Part shown: positions 17,075-24,122 of the stretch, one piece after another | How the letters are laid out: every line of letters begins with the position of its first letter | Numbering within the stretch: the first letter of the stretch is position 1 | Assembly (NCBI GenBank): GCA_035532215.1 | Contig: DATKRK010000082.1 | Location: 1 to 24,122, forward strand | Source: JAICIG01 sp035532215 | GTDB taxonomy: Bacteria > Planctomycetota > Planctomycetia > Pirellulales > JAICIG01 | Direction of reading: 5' to 3' | Length of the DNA stretch: 24,122 nt | Position numbers and translations under genes: made by a program | The notes under the pieces: model-generated | Told to the model about the DNA's origin: nothing | What the model saw: only the letters and a program-made list of their open reading frames with translations | The model's database searches: none

Positions 17075-17830
17075 TCATGCGCCGAGAAGTGCAGCGGGAG
17101 ACGGCGTCGCCTCGGCGCCGCTCAACGCGACAAAGTGATAAGCGGGCCAAGGACCGGTCAGCAGCAGCTTGTCGGAACACGTTGCTTGCAAACTGCGAAA
17201 CTTCTTGTGGAAGCGAGGCTGGTGCTTGCGGCGCACGAGAAACGAGAGCGACGCGATCGAGCCGGCTTCGGCGGCGGCGGACTGGCAGCGTACGTACAGC
17301 CCCTCGAATGCCGCGCGAAAGTTTTCAGCGACGGCTTCCGCGAGTTGGCGGCGCGCGTCGCGCCGAGCATACCATTGGCGCCGGTCGGAGAGGTATCGCC
17401 CCCCCGCTCCCTCGGCCGTCAAGAAGGCGGATTCGCACGACTGCCGCAACTCGACTCCCTCTGGCAAGGGTTCGGAAACGCCTGACAGAATCCGCAGTCC
17501 AAACTCGTCGCAGCCTGCAATCTCGTCGAGTAGCGTGAGAAAATCGTCCTGACGAGCCCGCAGCAGATTGCGGATCGCCGCTTCGTCCGCCAATTGGCAG
17601 CCAAAGCGCATGGGCGCGAAAGGACCGCGACGGTGCAACTGTTCGATGACCCGGGCGTAGGTCAGCAGGTAAGCCGTCGAAGGGCTTGCCTCGGGAAGGA
17701 TAGTGGCGGAATAAGCGGCGGCCAATTCGTCCTGCCGCAGCACGTTCGTCGAGCAACCGGCCGGACCTGCCGGCAACGGCCTGTCCCAGCCGCTTGAGGC
17801 GAGCCCAACGCCATAGACCAGTCGGTTCAT
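17075..17830 (-). CDS. gvpF: Gas vesicle protein GvpF/GvpL family (third paralogue)
   Basis: This 251-residue protein has the family layout: LVYGVGLASSGWD at the N-terminus, PFAPMRFGCQLADEAAIRNL (P-RFG motif), a helical middle, ASLSFLVRRKHQPRFHKKF, and the closing LLTGPWPAYHFVAL. It is more divergent than the first paralogue. Its start overlaps the end of the preceding GvpF/L gene by ATGA, so the two are coupled and may form a heteromer. It is the last gene of the regulatory/assembly operon, just before the gvpA promoter region. It matches gvpF3 of the Serratia-type order. Confidence 0.88.
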   Translation of the reverse strand: MNRLVYGVGLASSGWDRPLPAGPAGCSTNVLRQDELAAAYSATILPEASPSTAYLLTYARVIEQLHRRGPFAPMRFGCQLADEAAIRNLLRARQDDFLTLLDEIAGCDEFGLRILSGVSEPLPEGVELRQSCESAFLTAEGAGGRYLSDRRQWYARRDARRQLAEAVAENFRAAFEGLYVRCQSAAAEAGSIASLSFLVRRKHQPRFHKKFRSLQATCSDKLLLTGPWPAYHFVALSGAEATPSPAALLGA

Positions 17831-18639
17831 CCGATCGCCTCTTCCAACGAAGGGCAGAAACTGAATGGCGGCCAGGGGCCGGTGCGCTCCAGCGTCAACC
17901 CGCGCTCAAGATAGCAGGCGCCAACGGCTTCCACGCGGGCGTGGAACTCGTCGACTCGCTGCTCGGGCACGAGGAACGCCAAATTCAGCGACATCTCGTC
18001 CGTCTTGCCGGTGAGCTGAGCGGGCTGCGGCTTCAATGTCCGCGATTCGACGGCGACGTCTTTGAGAGCGTCAAGTATTTCGGCTGCGACCGTTCGCGCC
18101 CATTGTCTCGCTTCTCGCTCGGCGGCGGCATGCAGTTGCTTCTGCTGGAAGTAGCGTTTTCCTGGCGACACGGCGAGCTCCGGCCGGCAAGCGTTCAATC
18201 CAGGCTCCGCCTCGAGCCGCCAGGCCGCGGCCGCTTTCATCGAGAGAAAGCCCTTGACGGCCCACTCCTGCTTTTCGGCCGCGTACGCCAAAAATCGATC
18301 GATCTGCGTCGCTTGCGTCTCCATCACGGTTTGCACGGCCGACGGCGACGAAAACAGCGCCCCGAAGCGCACTGGCAAAACGGGAGATCTCGCCATGACT
18401 TCTTCGATCACGGCCTGGTGCCGGCAAACACGCGGAATCAGCCACTCGGGATCGGGGGCGCGATCCGTCGCCGCGGCGGGGCTAAACTCCTCGACGCGCG
18501 CCTGGCTGCATACGGCCGCAAGATTCGCGGCACAGATCGCCGCCACTCCTGGACGTCCGTCGACGCCAGGCGACGTTAATCCGCCCGCGGCGTTCGGGCG
18601 GGCGAAACAATACAGGTAAGTTCCCTCGTCGACAGCCAC
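17827..18639 (-). CDS. gvpF: Gas vesicle protein GvpF/GvpL family (second paralogue)
   Basis: This 270-residue protein contains EGTYLYCFARPN, SPVLPVRFGALFSS (LPVRFG), EMSLNLAFLVPEQRVDEFHA and the terminal TGPWPPFSFCPSL, all family landmarks. I chose GTG 18639 because AGGAGG lies six bases upstream; the TTG at 18687, three bases after the Cdc48 stop, has no such site. It is overlapped by ATGA with the next GvpF/L gene. Grouped with the Cdc48-like ATPase and GvpH rather than with the shell genes, it may act at an earlier assembly or quality-control step; that is inference. Confidence 0.9.
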   Translation of the reverse strand: MAVDEGTYLYCFARPNAAGGLTSPGVDGRPGVAAICAANLAAVCSQARVEEFSPAAATDRAPDPEWLIPRVCRHQAVIEEVMARSPVLPVRFGALFSSPSAVQTVMETQATQIDRFLAYAAEKQEWAVKGFLSMKAAAAWRLEAEPGLNACRPELAVSPGKRYFQQKQLHAAAEREARQWARTVAAEILDALKDVAVESRTLKPQPAQLTGKTDEMSLNLAFLVPEQRVDEFHARVEAVGACYLERGLTLERTGPWPPFSFCPSLEEAIG

Positions 18640-18689
18640 CGCTGGCCTCCTGGAGTCAAGCGCGTCGCCGGCCGGCGACGCCCTCAAGG

Positions 18690-20831
18690 TCAGTCTCCCA
18701 TCTGTTTCTGCGCGCGGACTTCCGACAGGGCCTGCTCCAGGTGCGATCGGCCGATCAAAAGCGGCTGCTCGGTCGCGGCGGTTTCGCCGCGCGCGATCGC
18801 CTCGCGGATCAGTTGCAGCGCCGCGCGCCGGCAGACGGCTTGCACGTCGGCGCCGCTGAACCCTTCGCTCTTGTCGGCCAACTCGTCCAAGTTGATCTCC
18901 TCGGCCGCCGGCTTGCCGTGCAGTCCGATCGCGAAGATCTCGCGGCGATCGTCGCGGCTCGGCGGCGGAATCTCCAACTGCACGTCAAATCGTCCAGGGC
19001 GCAGCAGCGCGGGATCGAGAATGTCGGCGCGGTTCGTGGCCCCGAGCACCAGCACTCCGGTCAACTCTTCGACGCCGTCCAACTCGGCCAGGAACTGCCC
19101 GATCACGCGCTCCGTGACGTGCGAATCGGCGCCGCCTCCGCCCCGTTCAGGAACCAGCGCGTCGAGTTCGTCGAAAAAGATGATGCACGGGGCGGCCTGC
19201 CGGGCCTTGCGGAAGATCTCGCGGACCCCTTTTTCCGATTCCCCCACGTATTTCGACAGCAGCGACGGCCCTTTGACCGAAATGAAATTGACCTCGGTCT
19301 GGCTGGCGACGGCCTTGGCCAACAGCGTTTTGCCGCAGCCCGGCGGGCCCGACAGCAAAATGCCCTTCGGCGGACTGACGCCCGCCTGGGCGAACAACTC
19401 GGGGTGTCTCAGCGGCCACTCGACCGCCTCGATCAACTGTTGCTTCACCGCGCTCAAGCCGCCCACCTCGTCCCAGCGCACTTCGGGAACTTCGATGAAC
19501 ACCTCGCGAATGGCCGACGGCTCGACTTCGTGCAACGCCTGCAAGAAATCAGCCATGCGCACCTCGAGTTTTTGCAGCGCTTCGTAGGGAATCTGGGCCG
19601 CGGCAAAGTCGATTTCGGGCATGATCGTGCGCAGCCGGATCATCGCCGCCTCGCGGCACAACGCTTCCAGGTCGGCGCCGACGAAACCGTGCGTGATGCC
19701 CGCCAGGTGAGGCATGTCGACGTCGGAAGCCAGCGGCATGCCGCGGCTGTGAATATCGAGGACCTCCTGGCGTCCGTCGCGGTCGGGAATCGAGATCGCG
19801 ATCTCGCGGTCGAAGCGCCCCGGGCGGCGCAGCGCCGGATCGAGCATGTTGGGCAGGTTCGTGGCGGCCAACACCATCACGTGCTGCCGCCGGGCCAGGC
19901 CGTCCATCAGCGAGAGCAATTGGGCCACCACCCGCTTCTCGACTTCGCCGACGACGTTTTCACGCCGCGGAGCGATGCTGTCGATCTCGTCGATGAAGAT
20001 GATGCTCGGCGCCTGGCGGGCCGCCTCCTCGAAAATCTTTCGCAGGTGCTGCTCCGATTCGCCGTAGAACTTGTGAATGATCTCCGGGCCGTTGACGACG
20101 AAAAACTTGGCGTCGGTTTCGTGGGCCACGGCGCGGGCGATCAGCGTTTTGCCGCAGCCCGGCGGACCGTAGAGCAAGACGCCTTTGGGAGCGTCGATTC
20201 CCAGCCGCTCGAAGACTTCGGGATAGCGCAGCGGCAGCTCGATCGTCTCGCGAATCCGCCGCAGCTCGCGCTTCAAGCCGCCGATGTCTTCGTAGGTCAA
20301 CGCGCGGGGCGCCTCCGGCTGGCGCGCCTTGGCTTTGCCCACTTCGAGCGTGGTGGCGGGCTTGATGACGACCGGGCCGGCCGGCGACGTCGAAGCGACT
20401 TTGAAGTCGGCCGATCGCGAGCCGAACAACGTGGCCCGGATCAGGTCGCCTTCGCCCACCGGAAGCCCGTCGAGCAGACTGCCGATGTACTGCAAGTCGC
20501 GCTCGCGCGGCACGATGGTCATCGGCGACAGCACCACGCGCTGCGCAGCGCGCGGGCTGATCTTGCGGACTTCGACGAGCTGATCGAGCCCGGCCCCGCA
20601 ATTGTCGCGCATCACGCCGTCGATCTGGATGCGGGATTGACCGCGGTGTTCCTTGAACGCCGGCATCGCCTTCCCGATCGTTTTCCGCTTGCCGGCGATT
20701 TCGACGAAATCGCCGATTTGCAGTCCCAGGCGTTCCATGTCGGCGGGGTCGATGCGCGCCAGCCCCCGCCCCGCGTCTTTGGGCAAGGCCTCGAAGACTT
20801 TCAGTTTTTCGATCGTCGCCTTATCAGGCAT
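18690..20831 (-). CDS. Cdc48/p97/VAT-type double AAA+ ATPase
   Basis: This 713-residue protein has an N-terminal double-psi barrel (LKVFEALPKDAGRGLARIDP, then MERLGLQIGDFVEIAGKRKT) and two AAA modules. D1 has G222PPGCGKT229 and IIFIDEIDSI; D2 has G495PPGCGKT502 and IIFFDELDAL. Both have the second-region-of-homology segments (ATNLPNMLDPALRRPGRFD and ATNRADILDPALLRPGRFD) with arginine fingers. It should form a hexamer that unfolds or extracts proteins. ATG 20831 lies within an 8-bp overlap with gvpH, so the two are made together. Its place between gvpH and gvpF2 is that of gvpZ in the Serratia-type order. A role in remodelling Gvp clients is inferred from context. Confidence 0.93.
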   Translation of the reverse strand: MPDKATIEKLKVFEALPKDAGRGLARIDPADMERLGLQIGDFVEIAGKRKTIGKAMPAFKEHRGQSRIQIDGVMRDNCGAGLDQLVEVRKISPRAAQRVVLSPMTIVPRERDLQYIGSLLDGLPVGEGDLIRATLFGSRSADFKVASTSPAGPVVIKPATTLEVGKAKARQPEAPRALTYEDIGGLKRELRRIRETIELPLRYPEVFERLGIDAPKGVLLYGPPGCGKTLIARAVAHETDAKFFVVNGPEIIHKFYGESEQHLRKIFEEAARQAPSIIFIDEIDSIAPRRENVVGEVEKRVVAQLLSLMDGLARRQHVMVLAATNLPNMLDPALRRPGRFDREIAISIPDRDGRQEVLDIHSRGMPLASDVDMPHLAGITHGFVGADLEALCREAAMIRLRTIMPEIDFAAAQIPYEALQKLEVRMADFLQALHEVEPSAIREVFIEVPEVRWDEVGGLSAVKQQLIEAVEWPLRHPELFAQAGVSPPKGILLSGPPGCGKTLLAKAVASQTEVNFISVKGPSLLSKYVGESEKGVREIFRKARQAAPCIIFFDELDALVPERGGGGADSHVTERVIGQFLAELDGVEELTGVLVLGATNRADILDPALLRPGRFDVQLEIPPPSRDDRREIFAIGLHGKPAAEEINLDELADKSEGFSGADVQAVCRRAALQLIREAIARGETAATEQPLLIGRSHLEQALSEVRAQKQMGD

Positions 20832-21381
20832 CTTCGTTCGCCTTGTGTTTTGTGCCAGCAAAACGCACTTCCAGCACGCCGTTTCGACATTTCGAGGTCA
20901 TCGACCGCCCCACCGCGGCTTCGGGTAACAGCACCTCCTTGCGATATTTCTTGTCGCGAGAACTGGCCGAGATGACGAGAATGTCTTCGTGCATCTCCAA
21001 ATGAACGTCTTGGGCGCCGACGCCGGGCATCTCGGCCACGATCAGGATTTCGTCGTCTTCCTCGAACACGTCGACCATCGGCTCGCGCACTTCGTGGACG
21101 ACAGGCTTGCCGGTTTTTTCATCCGCGCGGACGTTGCCGAACGGCTCGACCTTGACCGCGTCGCGCTCGCCGCCGAGCCCGGTGCGGATCGTGACGCCGT
21201 AGACGCCGCGCACCCGGCCCGTCGGCTCGATGCCGCGGATCTCGCCCGTTCGCTTGAGTTCTTCGCCTTTTTCGGCCAGTTCGCCCAGCTTCTCAATCAG
21301 GTTGACCAGTCCGCCCAGGAACCCTCCCTCGCCCTGCGGCTTGCGTTCCATGCGGCGTTTCGTGGCATGTTTTCGGGTCAT
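20824..21381 (-). CDS. gvpH: Hsp20-like gas vesicle protein GvpH
   Basis: This 185-residue protein has a basic, Gly-rich start (MTRKHATKRRMERKPQGEGG), a helix (LGGLVNLIEKLGELAEKGEE) and a C-terminal alpha-crystallin-like domain from about residue 95. That domain contains PMVDVFEEDDEILIVAEMPG, VHLEMHEDILVISA and CRNGVLEVRFAG. This layout is the GvpH family. Small heat-shock proteins of this kind hold hydrophobic clients, and GvpH interacts with GvpA-type and accessory Gvps in haloarchaea. The ribosome site AAAGGAGGAG is strong. It follows the regulator by 28 bp and overlaps the Cdc48-like gene by 8 bp (ATGCCTGA). Confidence 0.9.
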   Translation of the reverse strand: MTRKHATKRRMERKPQGEGGFLGGLVNLIEKLGELAEKGEELKRTGEIRGIEPTGRVRGVYGVTIRTGLGGERDAVKVEPFGNVRADEKTGKPVVHEVREPMVDVFEEDDEILIVAEMPGVGAQDVHLEMHEDILVISASSRDKKYRKEVLLPEAAVGRSMTSKCRNGVLEVRFAGTKHKANEDA

Positions 21382-21409
21382 AACGAACTCCTCCTTTCAA
21401 AAGAGACGA

Positions 21410-22843
21410 TCATTTCAGGCTGGCGCTTTCTTCTTTTCCGTTCAACAAGAACGTAATCCCGTATAGCCTGGCTTTCGTGCGCAGCGTCTTATAGTCGATT
21501 TGCAGCAGTCGGGCGGCCTCGGCTTTGTTGCCTCCCGTTTGCTGCAAAACACGCGTCAAGATTTCTCGTTCGGCCTCGACGACCTTTCTTCTGACGAGCG
21601 TCTTCAGGGCCATGGGCTCTGCACTTCGCTCGTCGGACGCCGACGCACGACGTTCGCGCGCCGCGCATAGGGCGATCGGACCGAGATGCTCGACGTGAAT
21701 CTGGGCGTCGGCCAAAAGCACGGCCCGACGAATCAGGTTTCGCAATTCGCGAACGTTGCCCGGCCACGAATGCTGCTCGAGCGCCTCGACGGCTTCGGCG
21801 GAAATCACTTGCGGGCTCTTGCGCAACTCTTCGCACGTCTGGCGCATGAAGCGCTCGGCCAGGTACAGGATGTCTTCCGCTCGTTCGCGCAAGGGCGCGA
21901 TCTCGATGCTGAATTCGTTCAGCCGGTGATAGAGGTCTTGACGAAAGCGCCCGGCGGCGGCCATGGCGGGCAGGTTCTGGTTGGTGGCGGCGATGACGCG
22001 GACGTCGAAATTGACGTAACGGCTGCCGCCCAGCGGGCACGCTTGCCGCTCTTGCATCACGCGCAGCACCTTGGTCTGCACGCCCAGCGGCAAGTTCTGA
22101 ATTTCGTCGAGAAACACCGTCCCGCCCGAGGCCGCGACGAACTTGCCCTCGCGGCTCCGGTCGGCGCCGGTAAAGGCGCCCTTTTCGTGGCCGAACAATT
22201 CGCTCTCGATCAGGCTCGGCTGCACCGCGCCGCAATCGATCGCCACGAAAGCCCCGCTCGCTCGACGACTGCGGACATGGATTTCTCTCGCCGCCAATTC
22301 CTTGCCCGAGCCGGTTTCGCCGCTGATGATGACGGTAAAGTCGGTCGGCGCCACGCGATCGATGTCGGCAATCAACCTGCGCACCGCATCGCTCGATCCC
22401 ATCTTCTCCAGCAAAGGATCCGCTGCGGCGACCAGTGCCGCCCGGGCCTCGCTGGCCGGGCGACTGGCGGACCGCTCGGGCAGCGCAGCGCGGATCGCGG
22501 CGATCAACTCCTGCCGGCGGCAGGGTTTTGCCAAGTAGCGACAGCCGTTGTCTTCGATGGCTGCGGCGGCCGAATTGGCGGCGCCGCGGTCGGCAAGCAC
22601 GATAAACGGAGTCGCAGAATCGAGCTTTCTGGCGTCGCTGAGCGCGGTCCCGGCGTCGCGGCGGAGGCTCAAGAGCACGACGTCGGGCGTCGCCTGCTTG
22701 AACAGCCGAAGACTCATTTCCCCGCCGTCGGCTTCGATGACGTGGAATCCCTCCTGTTCCAAGAGGCCGCACAGCGCGGTGCGCGTGTTTCGATCGTCGT
22801 CCACAACCAGGACGCGGGGTTTAAGCGGGGGCGTGCCATTCAT
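21410..22843 (-). CDS. Sigma54-dependent NtrC-family regulator with degenerate receiver (GvrA-like)
   Basis: This 477-residue protein has a receiver domain (VLVVDDDRNTRTAL from residue 11), an AAA+ domain (SGETGSGKE Walker A, G222AFTGA227, GGTVFLDEIQNLP Walker B) and a C-terminal Fis-type helix-turn-helix (GGNKAEAARLLQIDYKTLRT). GAFTGA shows that it contacts sigma54. The receiver keeps the acidic DDD and Lys106, but the phospho-acceptor position is Ser59 (DVVLLSLRR) and the conserved Thr/Ser is Ala84, so it should not be phosphorylated normally. It may be constitutively active or answer another signal. It is likely to activate the sigma54 promoter in front of gvpA. By place and type it parallels GvrA of Serratia. 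Confidence 0.92.
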   Translation of the reverse strand: MNGTPPLKPRVLVVDDDRNTRTALCGLLEQEGFHVIEADGGEMSLRLFKQATPDVVLLSLRRDAGTALSDARKLDSATPFIVLADRGAANSAAAAIEDNGCRYLAKPCRRQELIAAIRAALPERSASRPASEARAALVAAADPLLEKMGSSDAVRRLIADIDRVAPTDFTVIISGETGSGKELAAREIHVRSRRASGAFVAIDCGAVQPSLIESELFGHEKGAFTGADRSREGKFVAASGGTVFLDEIQNLPLGVQTKVLRVMQERQACPLGGSRYVNFDVRVIAATNQNLPAMAAAGRFRQDLYHRLNEFSIEIAPLRERAEDILYLAERFMRQTCEELRKSPQVISAEAVEALEQHSWPGNVRELRNLIRRAVLLADAQIHVEHLGPIALCAARERRASASDERSAEPMALKTLVRRKVVEAEREILTRVLQQTGGNKAEAARLLQIDYKTLRTKARLYGITFLLNGKEESASLK

Positions 22844-22945
22844 GTCAAACGAACTCGTGGGGGCGTCAATCGGTCCTACGCATGTCTCTCTTGGGCGGCA
22901 ATCCTCGGGCTCCTTCGCAACAGGTTTCCAACTCGAAGCAAGACG

Positions 22946-23575
22946 CTAGCGCCGGCCCGAGTTTTTCCCAACCGCCCCCGGCGCTACTTCGAGCTTCGTC
23001 ACTTCGATGTCGGGCGCCAGGCGACCATCGAGCGAGTGCAGCAAGCCGAGAAACGCCAAACCGGTCTCGCCCGGCAGCAGCGTCTCATCGATCCGCCGGG
23101 CGACGAAAGCGTCGCGCCGTTTCAAAATGCGGTCGCTGGCCTCGCGCTGCTCAGGCGTCGCGACGGTCCTTGAGGCGGCGGCCAGGATCGCGTGCCGCGA
23201 GAATTCATATTCCTCGAGCAACAGCTCGGGCGACTCGGTTCCCATGATGCGGGCGCCTCGCGCCATCAGCCTCAGCAGCAGTTGGTGATTGCGGCTGCCG
23301 ACTTCTGCGAGATCGCGAACGATCTCCTCTTCTCGGCCGCAGCAGGCCAGGCCGTCCTGGTAAAGCCGCACTCGCGAGTAGTCGAGGTCGAGTCGTTCGA
23401 TCTCCTGGCCGATATTCGTCCACATCGTTTCGATCACCTTCTGCCCTCGCTGCCATTGCCTCGGTCCGGTGCGCCGTACGTGAAGCCGCCGCACCGACTC
23501 CCTGAGGCTGCCCAAATCCTCCTGAGTGTGGATGATCGGAACCCAGATCAATCGCCTTGACGTCATGCCGTGCAT
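22946..23575 (-). CDS. Uncharacterised conserved protein upstream of the gvp regulator
   Basis: This 209-residue protein begins MHGMTSRRLIWVPIIHTQED and has well-formed blocks that look conserved: RVRLYQDGLACCGREEEIVR, DLAEVGSRNHQLLLRLMARG and MGTESPELLLEEYEF. I recognise the general pattern from hypothetical proteins in other bacteria but know no function. It looks like a soluble alpha/beta protein, without membrane segments. The start is ATG 23575 (GGAG about ten bases upstream) or ATG 23566. It lies 102 bp before the regulator on the same strand, so it may share its transcript; membership in the gas vesicle system is not shown. Confidence 0.75.
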   Translation of the reverse strand: MHGMTSRRLIWVPIIHTQEDLGSLRESVRRLHVRRTGPRQWQRGQKVIETMWTNIGQEIERLDLDYSRVRLYQDGLACCGREEEIVRDLAEVGSRNHQLLLRLMARGARIMGTESPELLLEEYEFSRHAILAAASRTVATPEQREASDRILKRRDAFVARRIDETLLPGETGLAFLGLLHSLDGRLAPDIEVTKLEVAPGAVGKNSGRR

Positions 23576-24090
23576 CGATCGCTTGCTCCGAACCTCTGTC
23601 CGAGAAAAGAATGGCTCTCGATGTTTTGCTTGTCAAAGTGAGCGGAATTGACATGCCGCGAACGCTCGCAGAGCCACGGTACGCAACTGGCTGACCTTGC
23701 CCCGGTTTTGCGCTGTACGCTTGCGCATCGGGCCGTGCGTCGCCGCACATTGCGAAAACCGCCAATCGAGTTCGTCTCGGCCGGCGGCGCCGGCGAGCGC
23801 GACTGCGTCGCTCTGTTTCCGTAGGGCATGTTGCAGAAACTGTAGGGAACGCCCTCCGTGGCAATCCGTGAACTCTCAGAAATCGCGTCGATTCACGCGT
23901 CTCGGAACGCCACGGAGGGCGTTCCCTACAGAACCAACCGCGCGAACCGATTCTTACGCCCGCGCCGCGTCGATGCTGGCGATTGACCTTGAGCCAAAAT
24001 CGCAATTTCAGTACAAGGCCGCTTCTTCACCTTTTCCGGCGAGATTTCCGCCTTTCTTTTACGGAGCATCCGCTTTCAGGAGGCTCGGCG
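23576..24090. other. Divergent intergenic region
   Basis: This 515-bp gap lies between the leftward 209-residue protein gene and a rightward gene at the window end. It must hold promoters for both. It contains the paired REP-like inverted repeat (23840-23931). No sigma54-type site with correct spacing, no RNA gene and no convincing ORF are seen; a long minus-strand frame through it (up to 24005) is a shadow of the 209-residue gene. Confidence 0.5.
23840..23931. repeat. Paired inverted REP-like element
   Basis: Two perfect 23-bp inverted arms (23840-23862, containing TGTAGGGAACGCCCTCCGTG; 23909-23931, containing CACGGAGGGCGTTCCCTACA) are separated by 46 bp. Each arm is the flank of a smaller palindrome. 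At 23904-23925, GGAACGCC and GGCGTTCC pair around ACGGAG; near the left arm the partner is imperfect. This nested form is like a bacterial interspersed REP doublet. The motif resembles dispersed repeats in planctomycete genomes. Confidence 0.88.
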
Positions 24091-24122
24091 ATGATGGTGC
24101 GCGCAGCAATTCTGGCAATGAT
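24091..24122 (+). CDS. Start of a rightward gene, cut by the window
   Basis: ATG at 24091 has AGGAGG eight bases upstream, the best type of ribosome site in this window. Only ten codons are visible (MMVRAAILAM), and their hydrophobic character after an Arg would fit the start of a signal peptide. ATG 24094 is an alternative start. The product cannot be named. Confidence 0.55.
   Translation, partial: MMVRAAILAM

Noticed and set aside
18640..18687. Longer second GvpF/L start at TTG 18687
   Set aside because: No ribosome site precedes it, whereas GTG 18639 has AGGAGG at good distance.
18741..20975. 744-codon plus-strand ORF
   Set aside because: It is antisense to the Cdc48-type ATPase gene and low-complexity in Gln, His, Arg and Asp; this is a shadow typical of GC-rich coding DNA.
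22915..22935. Sigma54 promoter before the regulator gene
   Set aside because: TGGAAACCTGTTGC has GG and GC only 11 bp apart, and spacing is critical for this promoter class.
21686..23173. 495-codon plus-strand ORF
   Set aside because: It is antisense to the sigma54 regulator, which has full domain motifs, and has no motif of its own.

Overview
The window is about 60% GC and looks like chromosomal DNA of a planctomycete, probably in the Pirellulales. Three things point that way: a ~70-residue hypothetical family (MTIERF...QPFQPF) that I associate with planctomycetes, short GC-rich palindromic repeats of the planctomycete type (AGGGCGCCCGGCCCTCC and GTAGGGAACGCCCTCCGTGG), and an ExeA-like ATPase next to a CpsD/ParA-like P-loop protein. 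The assignment is inference and I could not test it.

Layout. Positions 1-2572 (minus strand) hold a three-gene unit: a single-pass membrane protein, a CpsD/MinD-like P-loop protein and an ExeA/GspA-type AAA ATPase cut by the window edge. A divergent spacer leads to metH on the plus strand (2837-6538). Positions 6539-10174 are an accessory zone. It holds a lower-GC membrane-anchored hypothetical gene flanked by two ~150-bp direct repeats about 1,000 bp apart, two tandem copies of a small planctomycete-type gene, a di-haem cytochrome c, and a decayed IS110-family transposase. A CpaE/TadZ-like gene (10175-11359) follows and ends at a four-copy 43-bp repeat array.

Positions 11474-23575, all on the minus strand, are a complete gas vesicle locus. 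In transcription order it has an unassigned 209-residue protein, a sigma54-dependent regulator, GvpH (small heat-shock protein), a Cdc48/p97-type double AAA+ ATPase and two GvpF/L paralogues. After a 272-bp gap come GvpA, a GvpC-like coiled-coil protein, GvpN, a GvpV-position coiled-coil protein, GvpF/L, GvpG, a TPR-like protein, a GvpS-like GvpA paralogue, GvpK, a six-motif DnaJ-type zinc protein, a small gene of uncertain frame, and a GvpJ-like GvpA paralogue. From memory, the structural half follows the A1-C-N-V-F1-G-W-A2-K-X-A3 order of the Serratia sp. ATCC 39006 cluster, and the regulatory half resembles its gvrA-H-Z-F2-F3 part.

Control. The 272-bp gap carries one good sigma54 -24/-12 match (16887-16904) pointing at gvpA, with a perfect 14-bp palindrome at the start of the predicted transcript. 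A strong stem-loop separates gvpA from the downstream genes. The regulator keeps GAFTGA but has Ser where the receiver's phospho-acceptor Asp should be, so it probably does not answer to ordinary phosphorylation. A working model is that the upstream operon supplies the activator and the assembly or quality-control factors (GvpH, Cdc48, GvpF2/F3), and the sigma54 promoter drives the shell operon. A REP-like inverted pair and the start of another plus-strand gene close the window.
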